Part shown: piece after piece, positions 1 through 7,976 of the stretch
Numbering within the stretch: the stretch's first letter is position 1
Layout of the letters: every line of letters begins with the position of its first letter
Origin: JBBQZU01 sp041749535
GTDB taxonomy: Bacteria; Bacteroidota; Bacteroidia; Flavobacteriales_D; Cryomorphaceae
Length of the DNA: 64,000 nucleotides
Assembly (NCBI GenBank): GCA_041749535.1
Contig: JBGTBE010000083.1
Location: forward strand, 1 to 64,000
Reading direction: 5' to 3'
Translations under genes and position numbers: made by a program
The notes under the pieces: generated by a model
Seen by the model: the letters and a program-made list of their open reading frames with translations, nothing else
Databases searched by the model: none
What the model was told of the DNA's origin: nothing

Positions 1-126
1 ATTTTTGGAATATCTGGGCAAATAACGTGATCTTCATACCGGAGTTGGCTGTTTTTTGTTCGCACTTTAAACATACCGGATTTTTCCGGGCCAACTCCAT
101 TTTTTTATCTCAGACTATTAAACGTC
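1..126. other. Left-edge spacer with inverted repeat
   Basis: No gene is seen here. A nine-base inverted repeat (GGAGTTGGC at 41-49, GCCAACTCC at 90-98) encloses a smaller hairpin, CCGGATTTTTCCGG at 77-90. It probably belongs to the palindromic spacers that separate the small genes to the right, though no heptamer matching the other boundaries was found before the first gene. Confidence 0.4.
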
Positions 127-165
127 TTGGACAGATGTGTAAATCAATCACATCAAACTCGGTCT

Positions 166-900
166 ATGGATCCCATTAAGAAAATGGCTGTCGAATTCTG
201 TCATAATCTAAGAACTAAAGGAAACACTTTAGAGAAAGCCGACAGCGAAATCAACTCTAAATTAATCTACATCAATAAGGTTGGAGAAAAGCTTAGATTT
301 TTGTCATACATCAGGGATATAGCTGAAACTGCATACAAGGCACATGCTCCAAAGTGTGGAAATCCAGAAACATGTGGCGAAAATCAGGCGTACGAAAATA
401 TTCTTTACGCGACCAATCAACAATATGATGATTATTTTGAAACTGAAGGTGGAATTCCTACCAAAGAAAGACCATCCATGCAGTTCTTTTCAGAAGGACA
501 ATATTTTGATGCGTTTTCAGCAATCAAAGAAATAATTAAAGAAGCGCAACAAACGATAGTATTAATTGATGGATATGTTAATTCAGACACGCTTGTATTT
601 TTTCCATCTAAATCACCCAGTATCAATTTGCGAATCCTGACCGACAAAAAATCTATTGATGCCGACTTTCAGCGCGCGGTTGACCTGTACAATAAACAAT
701 ATGAAAACCTCAAGGTCAACAGCACGAAAAACTACCACGACAGGTTCTTACTACTTGATGACAAATCATTCTATCATATAGGCGCATCAATAAAAGACGC
801 AGGTAATAAAAGTTTTATGTTTACAAAAATCGAAGACGAAAATTTAATTGAGATCATAAGAAAAAAAGTTCTAACAGAGTGGCCCGACCTTTATAAATGA
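166..900 (+). CDS. Phospholipase D-like domain protein
   Basis: The C-terminal half carries a single HxR-x4-D motif (HDRFLLLDD, His near residue 191 from this start) followed by a YHIGAS segment. This is the variant phospholipase-D/HKD motif found in many stand-alone bacterial PLD-like proteins, some fused to ORF6N or other phage-type domains. A single motif implies that two chains pair to form the active site. The N-terminal half is helical with a KCGNPETC cysteine pair and is not recognised. The frame is open upstream to a TTG at 127, but the ATG at 166 (MDPIKK) or at 184 (MAVEFC) is more plausible; neither has an obvious ribosome site. It stands alone, in the same orientation as the toxin-antitoxin genes that follow, which suggests a cassette-borne accessory gene. 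A nuclease or lipase role is inferred from the motif only. Confidence 0.6.
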   Translation: MDPIKKMAVEFCHNLRTKGNTLEKADSEINSKLIYINKVGEKLRFLSYIRDIAETAYKAHAPKCGNPETCGENQAYENILYATNQQYDDYFETEGGIPTKERPSMQFFSEGQYFDAFSAIKEIIKEAQQTIVLIDGYVNSDTLVFFPSKSPSINLRILTDKKSIDADFQRAVDLYNKQYENLKVNSTKNYHDRFLLLDDKSFYHIGASIKDAGNKSFMFTKIEDENLIEIIRKKVLTEWPDLYK

Positions 901-1427
901 GCAAACTGCCTATAATCGAGTAGCCGGCTCCGCCCCCAACAAGGGACGTAGTACGCATCTCACACCACTGTACGTACGCCAGATACGCTTACAACCTGCG
1001 GTTGCATATAATCCATTGCGGAGCAATGTTGTTGCAACGACCTGCGGCCCTCAAGTAACCGCGCTGCTCAAGTAGCAACCTTGCCACTTACTTAACTTCC
1101 AGATTGGATTCCAGGGCCTGCCCGACGCGGTGGCAGCCCCAACCATACGCCCCATTCCCAAAACAGACCCCACACTAGCAATACCATTGACCTTGTGCAT
1201 CAGCGTGGTGCTGCCTTCAGGATACCTTTATTTTTTTAATTGTTTTGAACAGCGCGTAAGTTGGAGTGGGTGAAGTGATTACATTTGGGAATGAATGTAC
1301 TTTCACACCGCGCATATTGAGAATATATACAACATACAGTTGGGTATATACGCCCAAATGGGGGTATATATGCAATAGGTTGACAGTGGCGTGTCGGTTA
1401 TGCGAATGTTAGGTGTCATAAAAAAAC
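901..1427. repeat. Composite repeat spacer before hicA
   Basis: This gene-free spacer is made of repeated modules. The left module (about 914-1096) begins AATCGAGTAG and includes GGAGCAATGTTGTTG and the AGTAGCAACCTTGCCACTTACTTAACTTCC-type tail; a close relative lies at about 4032-4262. The right module (about 1226-1420) is nearly identical to 3030-3228, differing by scattered bases. Inside the right module is an imperfect palindrome (1252-1317) with arms GCGCG/CGCGC, GTGAAGT/ACTTTCAC and TACATT/AATGTA. The module ends with the heptamer GTTAGGT at 1408-1414, which fits the integron R' consensus GTTRRRY, shortly before hicA. Confidence 0.65.
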
Positions 1428-1438
1428 ATGGCGCAAAA

Positions 1439-1469
1439 TTGCATAAAAGTAAATTATAATTTACCTTTG
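1439..1469 (+). promoter_or_regulatory. Predicted hicA promoter, near-leaderless
   Basis: TTG at 1439-1441 and TACCTTTG at 1462-1469 are separated by 20 bp and match the Bacteroidota -33/-7 consensus (TTTG, then TAnnTTTG). The ATG of hicA at 1473 lies three bases past the -7 element, so the transcript would have almost no leader. This supports 1473 as the start. Confidence 0.5.
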
Positions 1470-1472
1470 CTG

Positions 1473-1661
1473 ATGAAATGCTCCGAGGCTTATCGAATAC
1501 TTCAGAAAGATGGATGGTATCCCGTTTCACAAAAAGGATCTCATGTTAAACTCAAACATGAATCAAAAGATGGGGTCATAATTTTTCCGAATCACGGAAG
1601 CCAAGAATTAGGTAAAGGTTTAGAGAAAAAACTTTTCAAACAAGCAGGAATAAAAATTTAG
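1473..1661 (+). CDS. hicA: HicA family mRNA interferase toxin
   Basis: A 62-residue protein beginning MKCSEAYRILQKDGWY with the hallmark GSHVKLKH segment. The histidine there is the catalytic residue of HicA's double-stranded-RNA-binding-like fold, which cleaves mRNA. Length is normal for HicA (about 60 residues). An upstream in-frame start at 1428 would add 15 residues that look like untranslated leader, and the promoter at 1439-1469 falls inside that extension, so 1473 is preferred. The gene is followed after four bases by hicB, the cognate antitoxin, giving the toxin-first order usual for hicAB. The pair sits in a repeat-bounded accessory region. Confidence 0.88.
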   Translation: MKCSEAYRILQKDGWYPVSQKGSHVKLKHESKDGVIIFPNHGSQELGKGLEKKLFKQAGIKI

Positions 1662-1665
1662 TGCC

Positions 1666-2055
1666 ATGAAAAATTTGAAGAAAAGAATAGACATTACAGT
1701 TGAAAAAACAGATACTGGCTACTCAGCTTATACTGAAGATATGAGTGTCTTCACAACTGGTAAAGACATTCCGGAGCTTTACTCAAATTTGATTGAAGCG
1801 CTAAATTTGGCTTATGAAGAATTGGGATATGAAGTAACCGCTGAAAATCTAAAACTAAATTTGGATTTACAACAGTTTTTTCAATACTATAAGGTTTTGA
1901 ACGCGAACTTCTTGGCTAAGAGAATCGGAATGAACCCAACTCTTTTGTCTCAATACGTGCGAGGAAAAAAACATCCATCTTCCAGACAAACGGATAAAAT
2001 AATCAGAGGTATTCAAAGTATCGGTAAAGAACTGGCAGATATAAGCCTCGTATAA
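1666..2055 (+). CDS. hicB: HicB family antitoxin with XRE HTH
   Basis: A 129-residue antitoxin for the HicA encoded just upstream. The N-terminal part (DITVEKTDTGYSAYTED, with GKDIPELYSNLIEALNLA) is the partially degraded RNase-H-like HicB fold that occludes the toxin. The C-terminal part, about residues 72-125, contains a lambda-repressor/XRE-type helix-turn-helix (FLAKRIGMNPTLLSQYVRGK), which would bind the operon promoter. The pair is therefore probably autoregulated. Start ATG at 1666 is four bases after the hicA stop. Confidence 0.88.
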   Translation: MKNLKKRIDITVEKTDTGYSAYTEDMSVFTTGKDIPELYSNLIEALNLAYEELGYEVTAENLKLNLDLQQFFQYYKVLNANFLAKRIGMNPTLLSQYVRGKKHPSSRQTDKIIRGIQSIGKELADISLV

Positions 2056-2208
2056 AAATAAACGCCACCTAAACAACTAAGGCTTCGTTCAACACGCAGT
2101 AAACAAAATGGCGCACAATCACATTCGAGAGAAAACGCCACATTGCCTACTGCGAGACCGTTAGGCAACCATTCAAGTAGAAACCCTGTTTTGAAACGGT
2201 GCGTATAT
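2056..2208. repeat. Short attC-like spacer between hicB and parD
   Basis: Directly after hicB is a compact imperfect hairpin. Arms CGCAGTA and TACTGCG (about 2095-2155) and an inner ATGGCG/CGCCA(C)AT pair enclose a central loop, and the right arm is followed after five bases by GTTAGGC at 2160-2166. A GTTCAAC heptamer fitting RYYYAAC precedes the left arm. This order (RYYYAAC, arm, loop, arm, GTTRRRY) is that of an integron attC site, although the outer heptamers do not pair well. Confidence 0.4.
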
Positions 2209-2224
2209 GGTGTATATTTACACC
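2209..2224 (+). promoter_or_regulatory. Palindromic operator over parDE promoter
   Basis: GGTGTA-TATT-TACACC is a 6-bp inverted repeat with a 4-bp centre, placed 12 bp before the parD ATG. The centre also contains TATATTTA, close to the TAnnTTTG -7 element. A palindrome overlapping the promoter is what autoregulation by a ribbon-helix-helix ParD dimer requires; binding is inferred. Confidence 0.5.
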
Positions 2225-2235
2225 AAATACCAATT

Positions 2236-2475
2236 ATGGCCAGACAAAGTATTTCATTGACGGAGCCAAATGACAAATGGCTTAAAAGTCAAATCGAAAG
2301 CAAAGAATATACCAGCAAAAGTGAACTCGTAAACGACTTGATTCGACAAGCTCGACAAAGGCAGAGTCAGGTCGACTGGATACAGCAGAAACTTCAGAAA
2401 GCAGAAAAATCAGGATTTACAACTGACTCAGCATCTGATATCTTAAAAGATTCAAAGAGTCGGCTTGATGGCTGA
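2236..2475 (+). CDS. parD: ParD-like RHH antitoxin
   Basis: A 79-residue ribbon-helix-helix antitoxin. The N-terminus ARQSISLTEPNDKWLKSQI forms the DNA-binding strand and first helix, EYTSKSELVNDLIRQARQRQ the second helix, and the polar C-terminal tail (SDILKDSKSRLDG) is the flexible toxin-neutralising part. The frame is open upstream to 2143, but the ATG at 2236 gives the standard length and follows the operator palindrome. Its stop overlaps the start of parE by eight bases, so the two are translationally coupled. Confidence 0.85.
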   Translation: MARQSISLTEPNDKWLKSQIESKEYTSKSELVNDLIRQARQRQSQVDWIQQKLQKAEKSGFTTDSASDILKDSKSRLDG

Positions 2476-2758
2476 TTACAGATTGAGTAATGATGCCAAG
2501 GAAGACTTAATCAGAATACATCAGTATGGAGTGCGTAAATTCGGTTTGAGACAAGCGGATAGATACTTCCATGCTTTTTTTGAGAGCTTTGACAGAATTG
2601 CGGCCAACCCTTATCATTTTGAGTCAGTGGGCAACATAAGAATAGGTTATCGACGATGTGTTTGCGGCGTGGACATTATTTTTTTTAGAATTAATCAAAA
2701 CACGGTAGAAATAATGTCGATTATTGGACGTCAAGACCTCGACCAAATAATAAAATAA
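2468..2758 (+). CDS. parE: ParE/RelE superfamily toxin
   Basis: A 96-residue protein of the ParE/RelE fold: ADYRLSNDAKEDLIRIHQYG at the start, GVRKFGLRQADRYFHAFFESFDRIAANP in the helical hairpin and IRIGYRRCVCGVDIIFFRI in the strands, ending MSIIGRQDLDQ. ParE members inhibit DNA gyrase, while RelE members cleave mRNA. The pairing with an RHH antitoxin and the GRQD-type end favour ParE. The ATG at 2468 is preferred over the TTG one codon earlier. It overlaps the parD stop. Confidence 0.85.
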   Translation: MADYRLSNDAKEDLIRIHQYGVRKFGLRQADRYFHAFFESFDRIAANPYHFESVGNIRIGYRRCVCGVDIIFFRINQNTVEIMSIIGRQDLDQIIK

Positions 2759-3246
2759 TACAGTTGCCAATCGAGTAGACGGCCACGCTCCCAACCTGCG
2801 GTTGGATATACAGCGGTTCGATCCATTTCGGAGCAATGTTGTTGTAGCGTCCTACGGCTGACAAATAACCCGCTCCGCCGGGCATTCACCGTATGGAACT
2901 TAAATCTACAGGGTACTCGATGTTATTTGGCGGGTATTCGTCCGCCCTTGTTTACATTGGTTTTAAAGATATCGACATCACCATGCGTGCACTGTACTTC
3001 AGCGCCGGGCAAATGCTCGGCGGAGCGGATAGCTTTATTTTTTTGAATTGTTTTGAACAGCGCGTAAGTTGGAGTGGGTGAAGTAATTACATTTGGGAAT
3101 GAATGTACTTTCACACCGCGCATTATGAGAATATATACAACATACAGTTGGGTATATACGCCCGAATGGGGGTATATATGCAATAGGTTGGGTGGGGAGT
3201 GGGGGTTATGCAGATGTTGTGCTTCATTATGACCAACTAATAACCA
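2759..3246. repeat. Composite repeat spacer before the DUF6090 gene
   Basis: This gene-free spacer repeats the plan of 901-1427. It starts with a CAATCGAGTAGACGG module just after parE, then GGAGCAATGTTGTTGTAGCGTCC, then a 160-bp terminal-inverted-repeat element (2870-3029), then the right module (about 3030-3228) shared with 1226-1420. The right module ends with GTTGTGC at 3216-3222, a looser match to GTTRRRY, 24 bp before the next start codon. Confidence 0.65.
2870..3029. repeat. 160-bp MITE/REP-like element, copy 1
   Basis: The element opens with CCGCTCCGCCGGGCATTC and closes with the near reverse complement (GCCGGGC-AATGCTC-GGCGGAGCGG), giving roughly 25-bp terminal inverted repeats. The interior includes ATGTTATTTGGCGGGTATTCG and a GATATCGACATCACCATGC block. 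A second copy with the same ends lies at 6117-6275. It has no coding capacity and no evident target-site duplication. Confidence 0.6.
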
Positions 3247-3990
3247 ATGATAAAGTTCTTTAGAAAAATTCGCTACGGCCTAATGGAAAAAAATAGAACT
3301 GGAAAGTATTTAAAGTATGCTATCGGAGAAATTGTTCTTGTTGTCATTGGGATTTTGATCGCTTTGAGTATTAATAACTCGAATGAAAACCAAAAGAAAA
3401 AAAAGCAATTGGATGCCATTTACACCATTATTGAGCAAAACCTTAGAACCGACCTTGCCGCCATCAAAATTCCGATTGAATTTTATGAAAGGTTGGACAG
3501 CACGCTAACAGGCATATTGACGACAACCTATCCAACATCTTTTTTAGACTCTATAAATGAAAACAACTATTTGGAGTGTATTCCTTGTAAAAGCAATATC
3601 AATTTTTATGAGACTTTTGAAACACAAGATAACGGAATAGAACTCCTTAAAAAATATGAAGATAATGAATCCATAGAAGGAACTAATTTTTCGCAGGAAA
3701 TCATTCAATTCTATTTAACACAGAGCAACGGATTGTCTTCCTTTATTGATTTTATATCTAGAGAGGCCTATTCCAATTTAAAATCGTACGAGCAGTTTCC
3801 TTGGTATTCAGATTATAGTTTAAAGAAGTATAACCCAGAAGCGATTGCCTATTTCCTTAATGACCAAAACTATAAAAACAAAGCGGCCAACTTTAAAATT
3901 TTGATAGGTCGAAACTATTTGAAAAGACTCAAGGACTATGAAATAAATGCCACTAATATTATTGCTAAAATTGAAAAAAGACGCCAATGA
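3247..3990 (+). CDS. DUF6090 family membrane protein
   Basis: A 247-residue protein whose first 50 residues (MIKFFRKIRYGLMEKN, then KYLKYAIGEIVLVVIGILIA) match the highly conserved start of the DUF6090 family, common in Bacteroidota. A short basic cytoplasmic segment and one transmembrane helix (about residues 23-42) lead into a LSINNSNE motif and a long, mostly helical extracytoplasmic domain. The function of the family is unknown. The gene is alone between two repeat spacers, in the same orientation as the toxin-antitoxin genes. Members often occur as scattered single genes in accessory DNA, as here. Confidence 0.8.
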   Translation: MIKFFRKIRYGLMEKNRTGKYLKYAIGEIVLVVIGILIALSINNSNENQKKKKQLDAIYTIIEQNLRTDLAAIKIPIEFYERLDSTLTGILTTTYPTSFLDSINENNYLECIPCKSNINFYETFETQDNGIELLKKYEDNESIEGTNFSQEIIQFYLTQSNGLSSFIDFISREAYSNLKSYEQFPWYSDYSLKKYNPEAIAYFLNDQNYKNKAANFKILIGRNYLKRLKDYEINATNIIAKIEKRRQ

Positions 3991-4430
3991 ATGTTTCACA
4001 AATTAAAATGAATAAATTATGAACAACGAAAGCACAATCGAATAGACGGCCCCGCCACCAATAAGTAGCGGAGTGCGCCTCTGACATTCACCCGCAATAA
4101 TAAAATGAAGGCGGGCCACTGCACGCACGCCAGCTACGCTCCCAACCTGCGGGTTGCATATTCATCGGTTCGATCAGTTGCGGAGCAATGTTGTTGTAGC
4201 GTCCTGCAGCCATCAAGTAACCGCGCTTCATAAGTAGCAACCTTGCCACTTACTTAACTTCCGGGCACAACCCGAGCGTTTTAAGGACTTTCACCCTTTG
4301 TGATTTCTTTCAAAAGAAATCTATATTTACCATTCAAGGCACACACATGCTGTATAGTGCATACCCTTCGGGATACACACCTTACAGCTGGCGTAGTAAG
4401 TCATTCAACCCGAAATTTTAAAAAATTGCA
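3991..4430. repeat. Repeat spacer before the DoxX-like gene
   Basis: The left part (about 4032-4262) is another copy of the module found after the first gene: ACAATCGAATAGACGGCC, then CTCCCAACCTGCGG, GGAGCAATGTTGTTGTAGCGTCC and AGTAGCAACCTTGCCACTTA. The right part lacks the second module and instead carries the promoter and operator of the next gene. Confidence 0.6.
4297..4329 (+). promoter_or_regulatory. Predicted promoter with internal inverted repeat
   Basis: TTTG at 4297-4300 and TATATTTA at 4322-4329 (21-bp spacing) resemble the Bacteroidota -33/-7 boxes. The spacer is filled by a 9-bp perfect inverted repeat with a 2-bp centre, GATTTCTTT-CA-AAAGAAATC (4302-4321). A palindrome filling the spacer suggests a dimeric repressor or MerR-type activator site for the downstream DoxX-like gene. 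Confidence 0.45.
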
Positions 4431-5795
4431 ATGAAACAAACCACGCTGAAATTATCCTGGAATATCTTTCAAAAGATTTCGTTCAGGTTTATTTCTATTT
4501 TTTTTATCCTGTTTATTGCGTTTCTCGATTTCTACAGCAATATTTTTACTGACATTCTTTATGGCGAGGCACAATTATACAAACTATCGGATCAAGCGGT
4601 TTATTGGGTAGATAAAAACTTGTTTCAGATTCCCTACACCATCATCAAACCGGTTGTGGGCGACCACAGTGATAGTACCTACATTTATCTGCTCTATTTT
4701 ACGATGCTCGCCATTGCAGCAGTGGGAGCTATTATCTGGAGTCTTTTGGACAGAAAACGACTTAATTACAACACCCTTTACTATTGGCTTACCGTGATCC
4801 TTCGCTATTACCTGGCCATAACCCTTTTCTCTTTTGCATTGGAAAAATTCTTTAAAGCTCAGTTTCCTGACCTTGGCCTCTATAGACTGACCGAGACTTT
4901 TGGCGAAATGTCGCCCATGGGTATGACCTATGCTTTTTATGGATATTCTAAGGGCTATAATATTTTTATGGGCATCATAGAATCTGCTGCCCTGCTATTG
5001 TTGTTTCGCAGAACAATGACCTTTGGTGCGCTGCTCACCCTTGCTGCACTGGCCAATGTGATGGCTATAAATTACAACTACGATCTTCACGCCAAAATGT
5101 ACCCAACAGTGATGTTTATGATGACGCTTTTCCTGTTGCTGCCCTATGTGAAGAGATTGGTTCAATTTTTCTTTAGCACCCAAGCTACGTCACTTCCCAC
5201 TATGGAAGCCCCGGTATTTAAGAAGGGTTGGATGAATATTTCCACCGTTGTGTTCAAGTATTTGGTAATTGGCTTTCACATTATATCCTTAACAACGATG
5301 TATTGGAATGGCAACACAGAAAAAGAGAATAGAGCTGCTGCCAATGCAAAATTTTACGGAGTGTATGAAGTGGAGACCTATATTGTAAATAATGACACAC
5401 TGTCTCCAGAAAATACAATGCGATGGAAGCAGTTTGTAATTGGAGACTGGCTTCAAAGGGTTCGTTTTCCTAACGATAGTATCGCTTTTATGAATGTATC
5501 CATCCCTAAGAAGGAAATCTTAGTTTATAGAGATCGAATTGAATTGGAAACCAGCAAAAACCAGATATACGATGAGTATGGCGAGGATGTAAACATGGAT
5601 TCCATGCTGGTAGCAAAGCACTTAAAAAGCAAGTTTCTGTTTGAATTGGTTGATTCGACTACGCTGAAATTAAACGGAACCATAGACACCGATTCCGTTT
5701 TCATAACCGCCAAAAGAAAACCGTTGGACCCAAATGACTTTAGGCTGATGAAAAGAGGTTTTCATTGGATAACCGAAGTGCCCTATGTGTATTGA
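4431..5795 (+). CDS. DoxX-like multi-pass membrane protein
   Basis: A 454-residue integral membrane protein. The N-terminal two thirds hold about seven to eight hydrophobic segments, and the block YYLAITLFSFALEKFFKAQFPDLG to GIIESAALLLLFRRT resembles the four-helix DoxX/DoxD core seen in Bacteroidota proteins annotated as DoxX family. The C-terminal third (from about residue 290) is a soluble beta-rich domain (AKFYGVYEVETYIVNNDTL to TAKRKPLDPNDFRL) that would lie outside the membrane. DoxX-like proteins are linked to redox or quinone functions in some bacteria, but no specific role can be assigned. It follows a well-formed promoter and is monocistronic. Confidence 0.6.
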   Translation: MKQTTLKLSWNIFQKISFRFISIFFILFIAFLDFYSNIFTDILYGEAQLYKLSDQAVYWVDKNLFQIPYTIIKPVVGDHSDSTYIYLLYFTMLAIAAVGAIIWSLLDRKRLNYNTLYYWLTVILRYYLAITLFSFALEKFFKAQFPDLGLYRLTETFGEMSPMGMTYAFYGYSKGYNIFMGIIESAALLLLFRRTMTFGALLTLAALANVMAINYNYDLHAKMYPTVMFMMTLFLLLPYVKRLVQFFFSTQATSLPTMEAPVFKKGWMNISTVVFKYLVIGFHIISLTTMYWNGNTEKENRAAANAKFYGVYEVETYIVNNDTLSPENTMRWKQFVIGDWLQRVRFPNDSIAFMNVSIPKKEILVYRDRIELETSKNQIYDEYGEDVNMDSMLVAKHLKSKFLFELVDSTTLKLNGTIDTDSVFITAKRKPLDPNDFRLMKRGFHWITEVPYVY

Positions 5796-6314
5796 ATCAC
5801 GCAAGGTTTATTCGGGCGGTATTATAAAGCGATCCCACCGCAATCTATGGGCATTTGTGGGACAGACTTGCTACAATTGAGCATGGGTGCTTCTAGTTTG
5901 CTTTGTGCGATGGTTGCACAGTGGTGCCTTGATGTCCCAACCATCATCTGCGGCAGCATTAAAAGTGGATGATGGGCGTCTATTAGGGTGGGAAGTTGGC
6001 TACATGCCTCTGCCCTACCGAAAGGAGAAGATGGGTTCACTTATCTGCCTGAATATATGGTGTTCTGATTGATGTGTATCAGACCTATCTGGCCAAAGTT
6101 GGCCACAGGGGCAGCTCCGCTCCGCCGGGCATTCGCCCTGCGGAACTTAAATCTACAGGTTACTCGATGTTATTTGGCGGGTATTCGCCCGCCCTTGTTT
6201 ACATTAATTTTAAAGATATGGACATCACCATGCACGCACTGTACTTCTGTGCCGGGCGAATGCCCTGCGGAGCGGGGTATTTTTTTGCTCACCCAAAAAG
6301 AGTGCTGAACGAAT
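5796..6314. other. Gene-free region with MITE-like copy 2
   Basis: No credible gene is seen. The left 300 bp are unremarkable; short open frames there lack protein-like features. The right half holds the second 160-bp terminal-inverted-repeat element. Confidence 0.5.
6117..6275. repeat. 160-bp MITE/REP-like element, copy 2
   Basis: Same ends and interior as the copy at 2870-3029. The termini CCGCTCCGCCGGGCATTCG and (as reverse complement) CCGCTCCGCAGGGCATTCG pair over about 25 bp. A central hairpin GGCGGG-TATTCG-CCCGCC lies at about 6176-6193. It sits downstream of both flanking genes, between a plus-strand and a minus-strand gene, so it may also act as a terminator for both. Confidence 0.6.
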
Positions 6315-7976
6315 TCATTCTTTTACAACCGATACCTTTTGATTGAATTTATATCCCTCCGAAATTAAGGTAAACATGTAAATACCATTGGCGAGATGTG
6401 GTGGGATATTGAATAGATAGTGGTCCGAAAGATTATACAACGTAACACTATGAACAATCTGACCAACAGTATTGAATATAAGCAATGTCGCGCTGCGCGA
6501 ATTAGTATCGCCCATCCGCAGGTTTATGAATTCAGATGCGGGATTAGGGTAAGCCTCAAACCTTGCATAGTTCTCCCGGTCTTCCATACTCAAAGGACAA
6601 CATACCGGATCCATAGCATATTTCCAAATTTCACTGGTGAGACGAGCTGACGATGGCAATTCTGGATTATATTCATAGCCTCCGAAGATGTATGCTTCAT
6701 TATTACCATTATACCATCCTATTGCACCCATTCGTCCTCCCGGTTTATTTTCTAAAGCAGCAATACCAAATTCACCGTGAATCGGTAAGGGAGGCTGTCC
6801 CAAGGTGTCTCCGCTAAGCCATGTCCAAGCATTTGTCGCAATGTCGTATACCCATAAATCATTGAGCATTTGATTAAACCCAGTTTGTAATGAATAATAA
6901 CCACCAAACATGTATAACTTATCATTTTCAATCCAATTGGCCCGGTTTTCAAATCGGGCTGGTGGATTGTTACTTAGGCTGGCAATTCCTTTATTTCCAT
7001 AGTACCCTGGATCTCCTGTTTCGGAAGCCCCTTTCATCCAAGTCCACTCGTTTGTATTTGGATTATACCTCCACAAATCATTGTATATATTATACCCACT
7101 ATTTAACTGATTGCCTCCCATCATCCAAAAATTGCCCTGGCTGTCTACCCAGGATCCATAAGCCATTCTTCCCGAAGGTTCATTTGATGGATTGGATACA
7201 CCTTGTGTGCCATATACGGAAGGCGGTCCGCTATAGGTTTGTCCTCGGATGAATGCCCATTGATTGAGTTCAATATCGTATTTCCAGAGGTCGTTATAAA
7301 GAAAGTAATCACTACCGATACCATCTCCACCTCCGCCAAAAAGCCATAAATTTCCTTCAAGATCGACCCAGGTCGCACCCATTTCACTTCTGCTACCTGG
7401 GTGGGCATCTTGTGATGGAACACCAGGCATACTGTATACTGGGGGTACATCAGAGTTAGGAGATCCATTTATCCAAGTCCACATATTCGATTCTACATCG
7501 TATTTCCATAAATCTGTATAGACATGTGGCTGTGCGCCGGGATAAGAAGAGATTCCTCCATACAACCATAGGTTTCCTTCTAAATCCGTCCAGTTGGCAA
7601 CCCCAAATCCCCGGGAAGGTGGACTATTTGTTTCTGATGGTACACCCATTTCACCGTATGATCCAGGATTATTCCCCTCCTGCGTACCTTTCATCCATGT
7701 CCATTCCAGCGTATTCGGATTAAATCGCCACAGGTCACCTCTCCACCCATGCGATCCACTTCCGCCAAATGACCAGAACATCCCTTCATTATCCACCCAA
7801 CCTATGCAATTATATGCCCCTGCAGGAGAATTCTCAAGGGCCGGAATTCCTTGATCTCCTGCAACCGGAGGAAGAGAACTAATGCTATCACCTTTAATCC
7901 AACTCCACATGCTAACCTGCGCATCAGCATTTGTGAAGGTAAAAACAAATAAAAGAGCACTTAGTAGTGGCTTCAT
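6315..7976 (-). CDS. Secreted kelch-repeat protein with T9SS tail
   Basis: A 553-residue exported protein. It begins with a signal peptide (MKPLLSALLFVFTFTNADAQ). Six kelch-type repeats follow, each with the pattern W-x-D-x-x-GN-x-W-x-FGG then DLW-x-Y-x6-W-x-W, predicting a six-bladed beta-propeller. The last 80 residues (FEAYPNPASEFINL to NGIYMFTL and KVSVVKE) are a type A T9SS sorting domain, so the protein should cross the outer membrane and be anchored or released. Kelch propellers bind proteins or carbohydrates; no catalytic residues were identified. It is a single gene facing the MITE-like element. Confidence 0.85.
   Translation of the reverse strand: MKPLLSALLFVFTFTNADAQVSMWSWIKGDSISSLPPVAGDQGIPALENSPAGAYNCIGWVDNEGMFWSFGGSGSHGWRGDLWRFNPNTLEWTWMKGTQEGNNPGSYGEMGVPSETNSPPSRGFGVANWTDLEGNLWLYGGISSYPGAQPHVYTDLWKYDVESNMWTWINGSPNSDVPPVYSMPGVPSQDAHPGSRSEMGATWVDLEGNLWLFGGGGDGIGSDYFLYNDLWKYDIELNQWAFIRGQTYSGPPSVYGTQGVSNPSNEPSGRMAYGSWVDSQGNFWMMGGNQLNSGYNIYNDLWRYNPNTNEWTWMKGASETGDPGYYGNKGIASLSNNPPARFENRANWIENDKLYMFGGYYSLQTGFNQMLNDLWVYDIATNAWTWLSGDTLGQPPLPIHGEFGIAALENKPGGRMGAIGWYNGNNEAYIFGGYEYNPELPSSARLTSEIWKYAMDPVCCPLSMEDRENYARFEAYPNPASEFINLRMGDTNSRSATLLIFNTVGQIVHSVTLYNLSDHYLFNIPPHLANGIYMFTLISEGYKFNQKVSVVKE

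Noticed and set aside
5816..6110. Possible pseudogene between the DoxX-like gene and the MITE copy
   Set aside because: Short frames on both strands were read, but no stretch resembles a known protein or carries consistent coding features.
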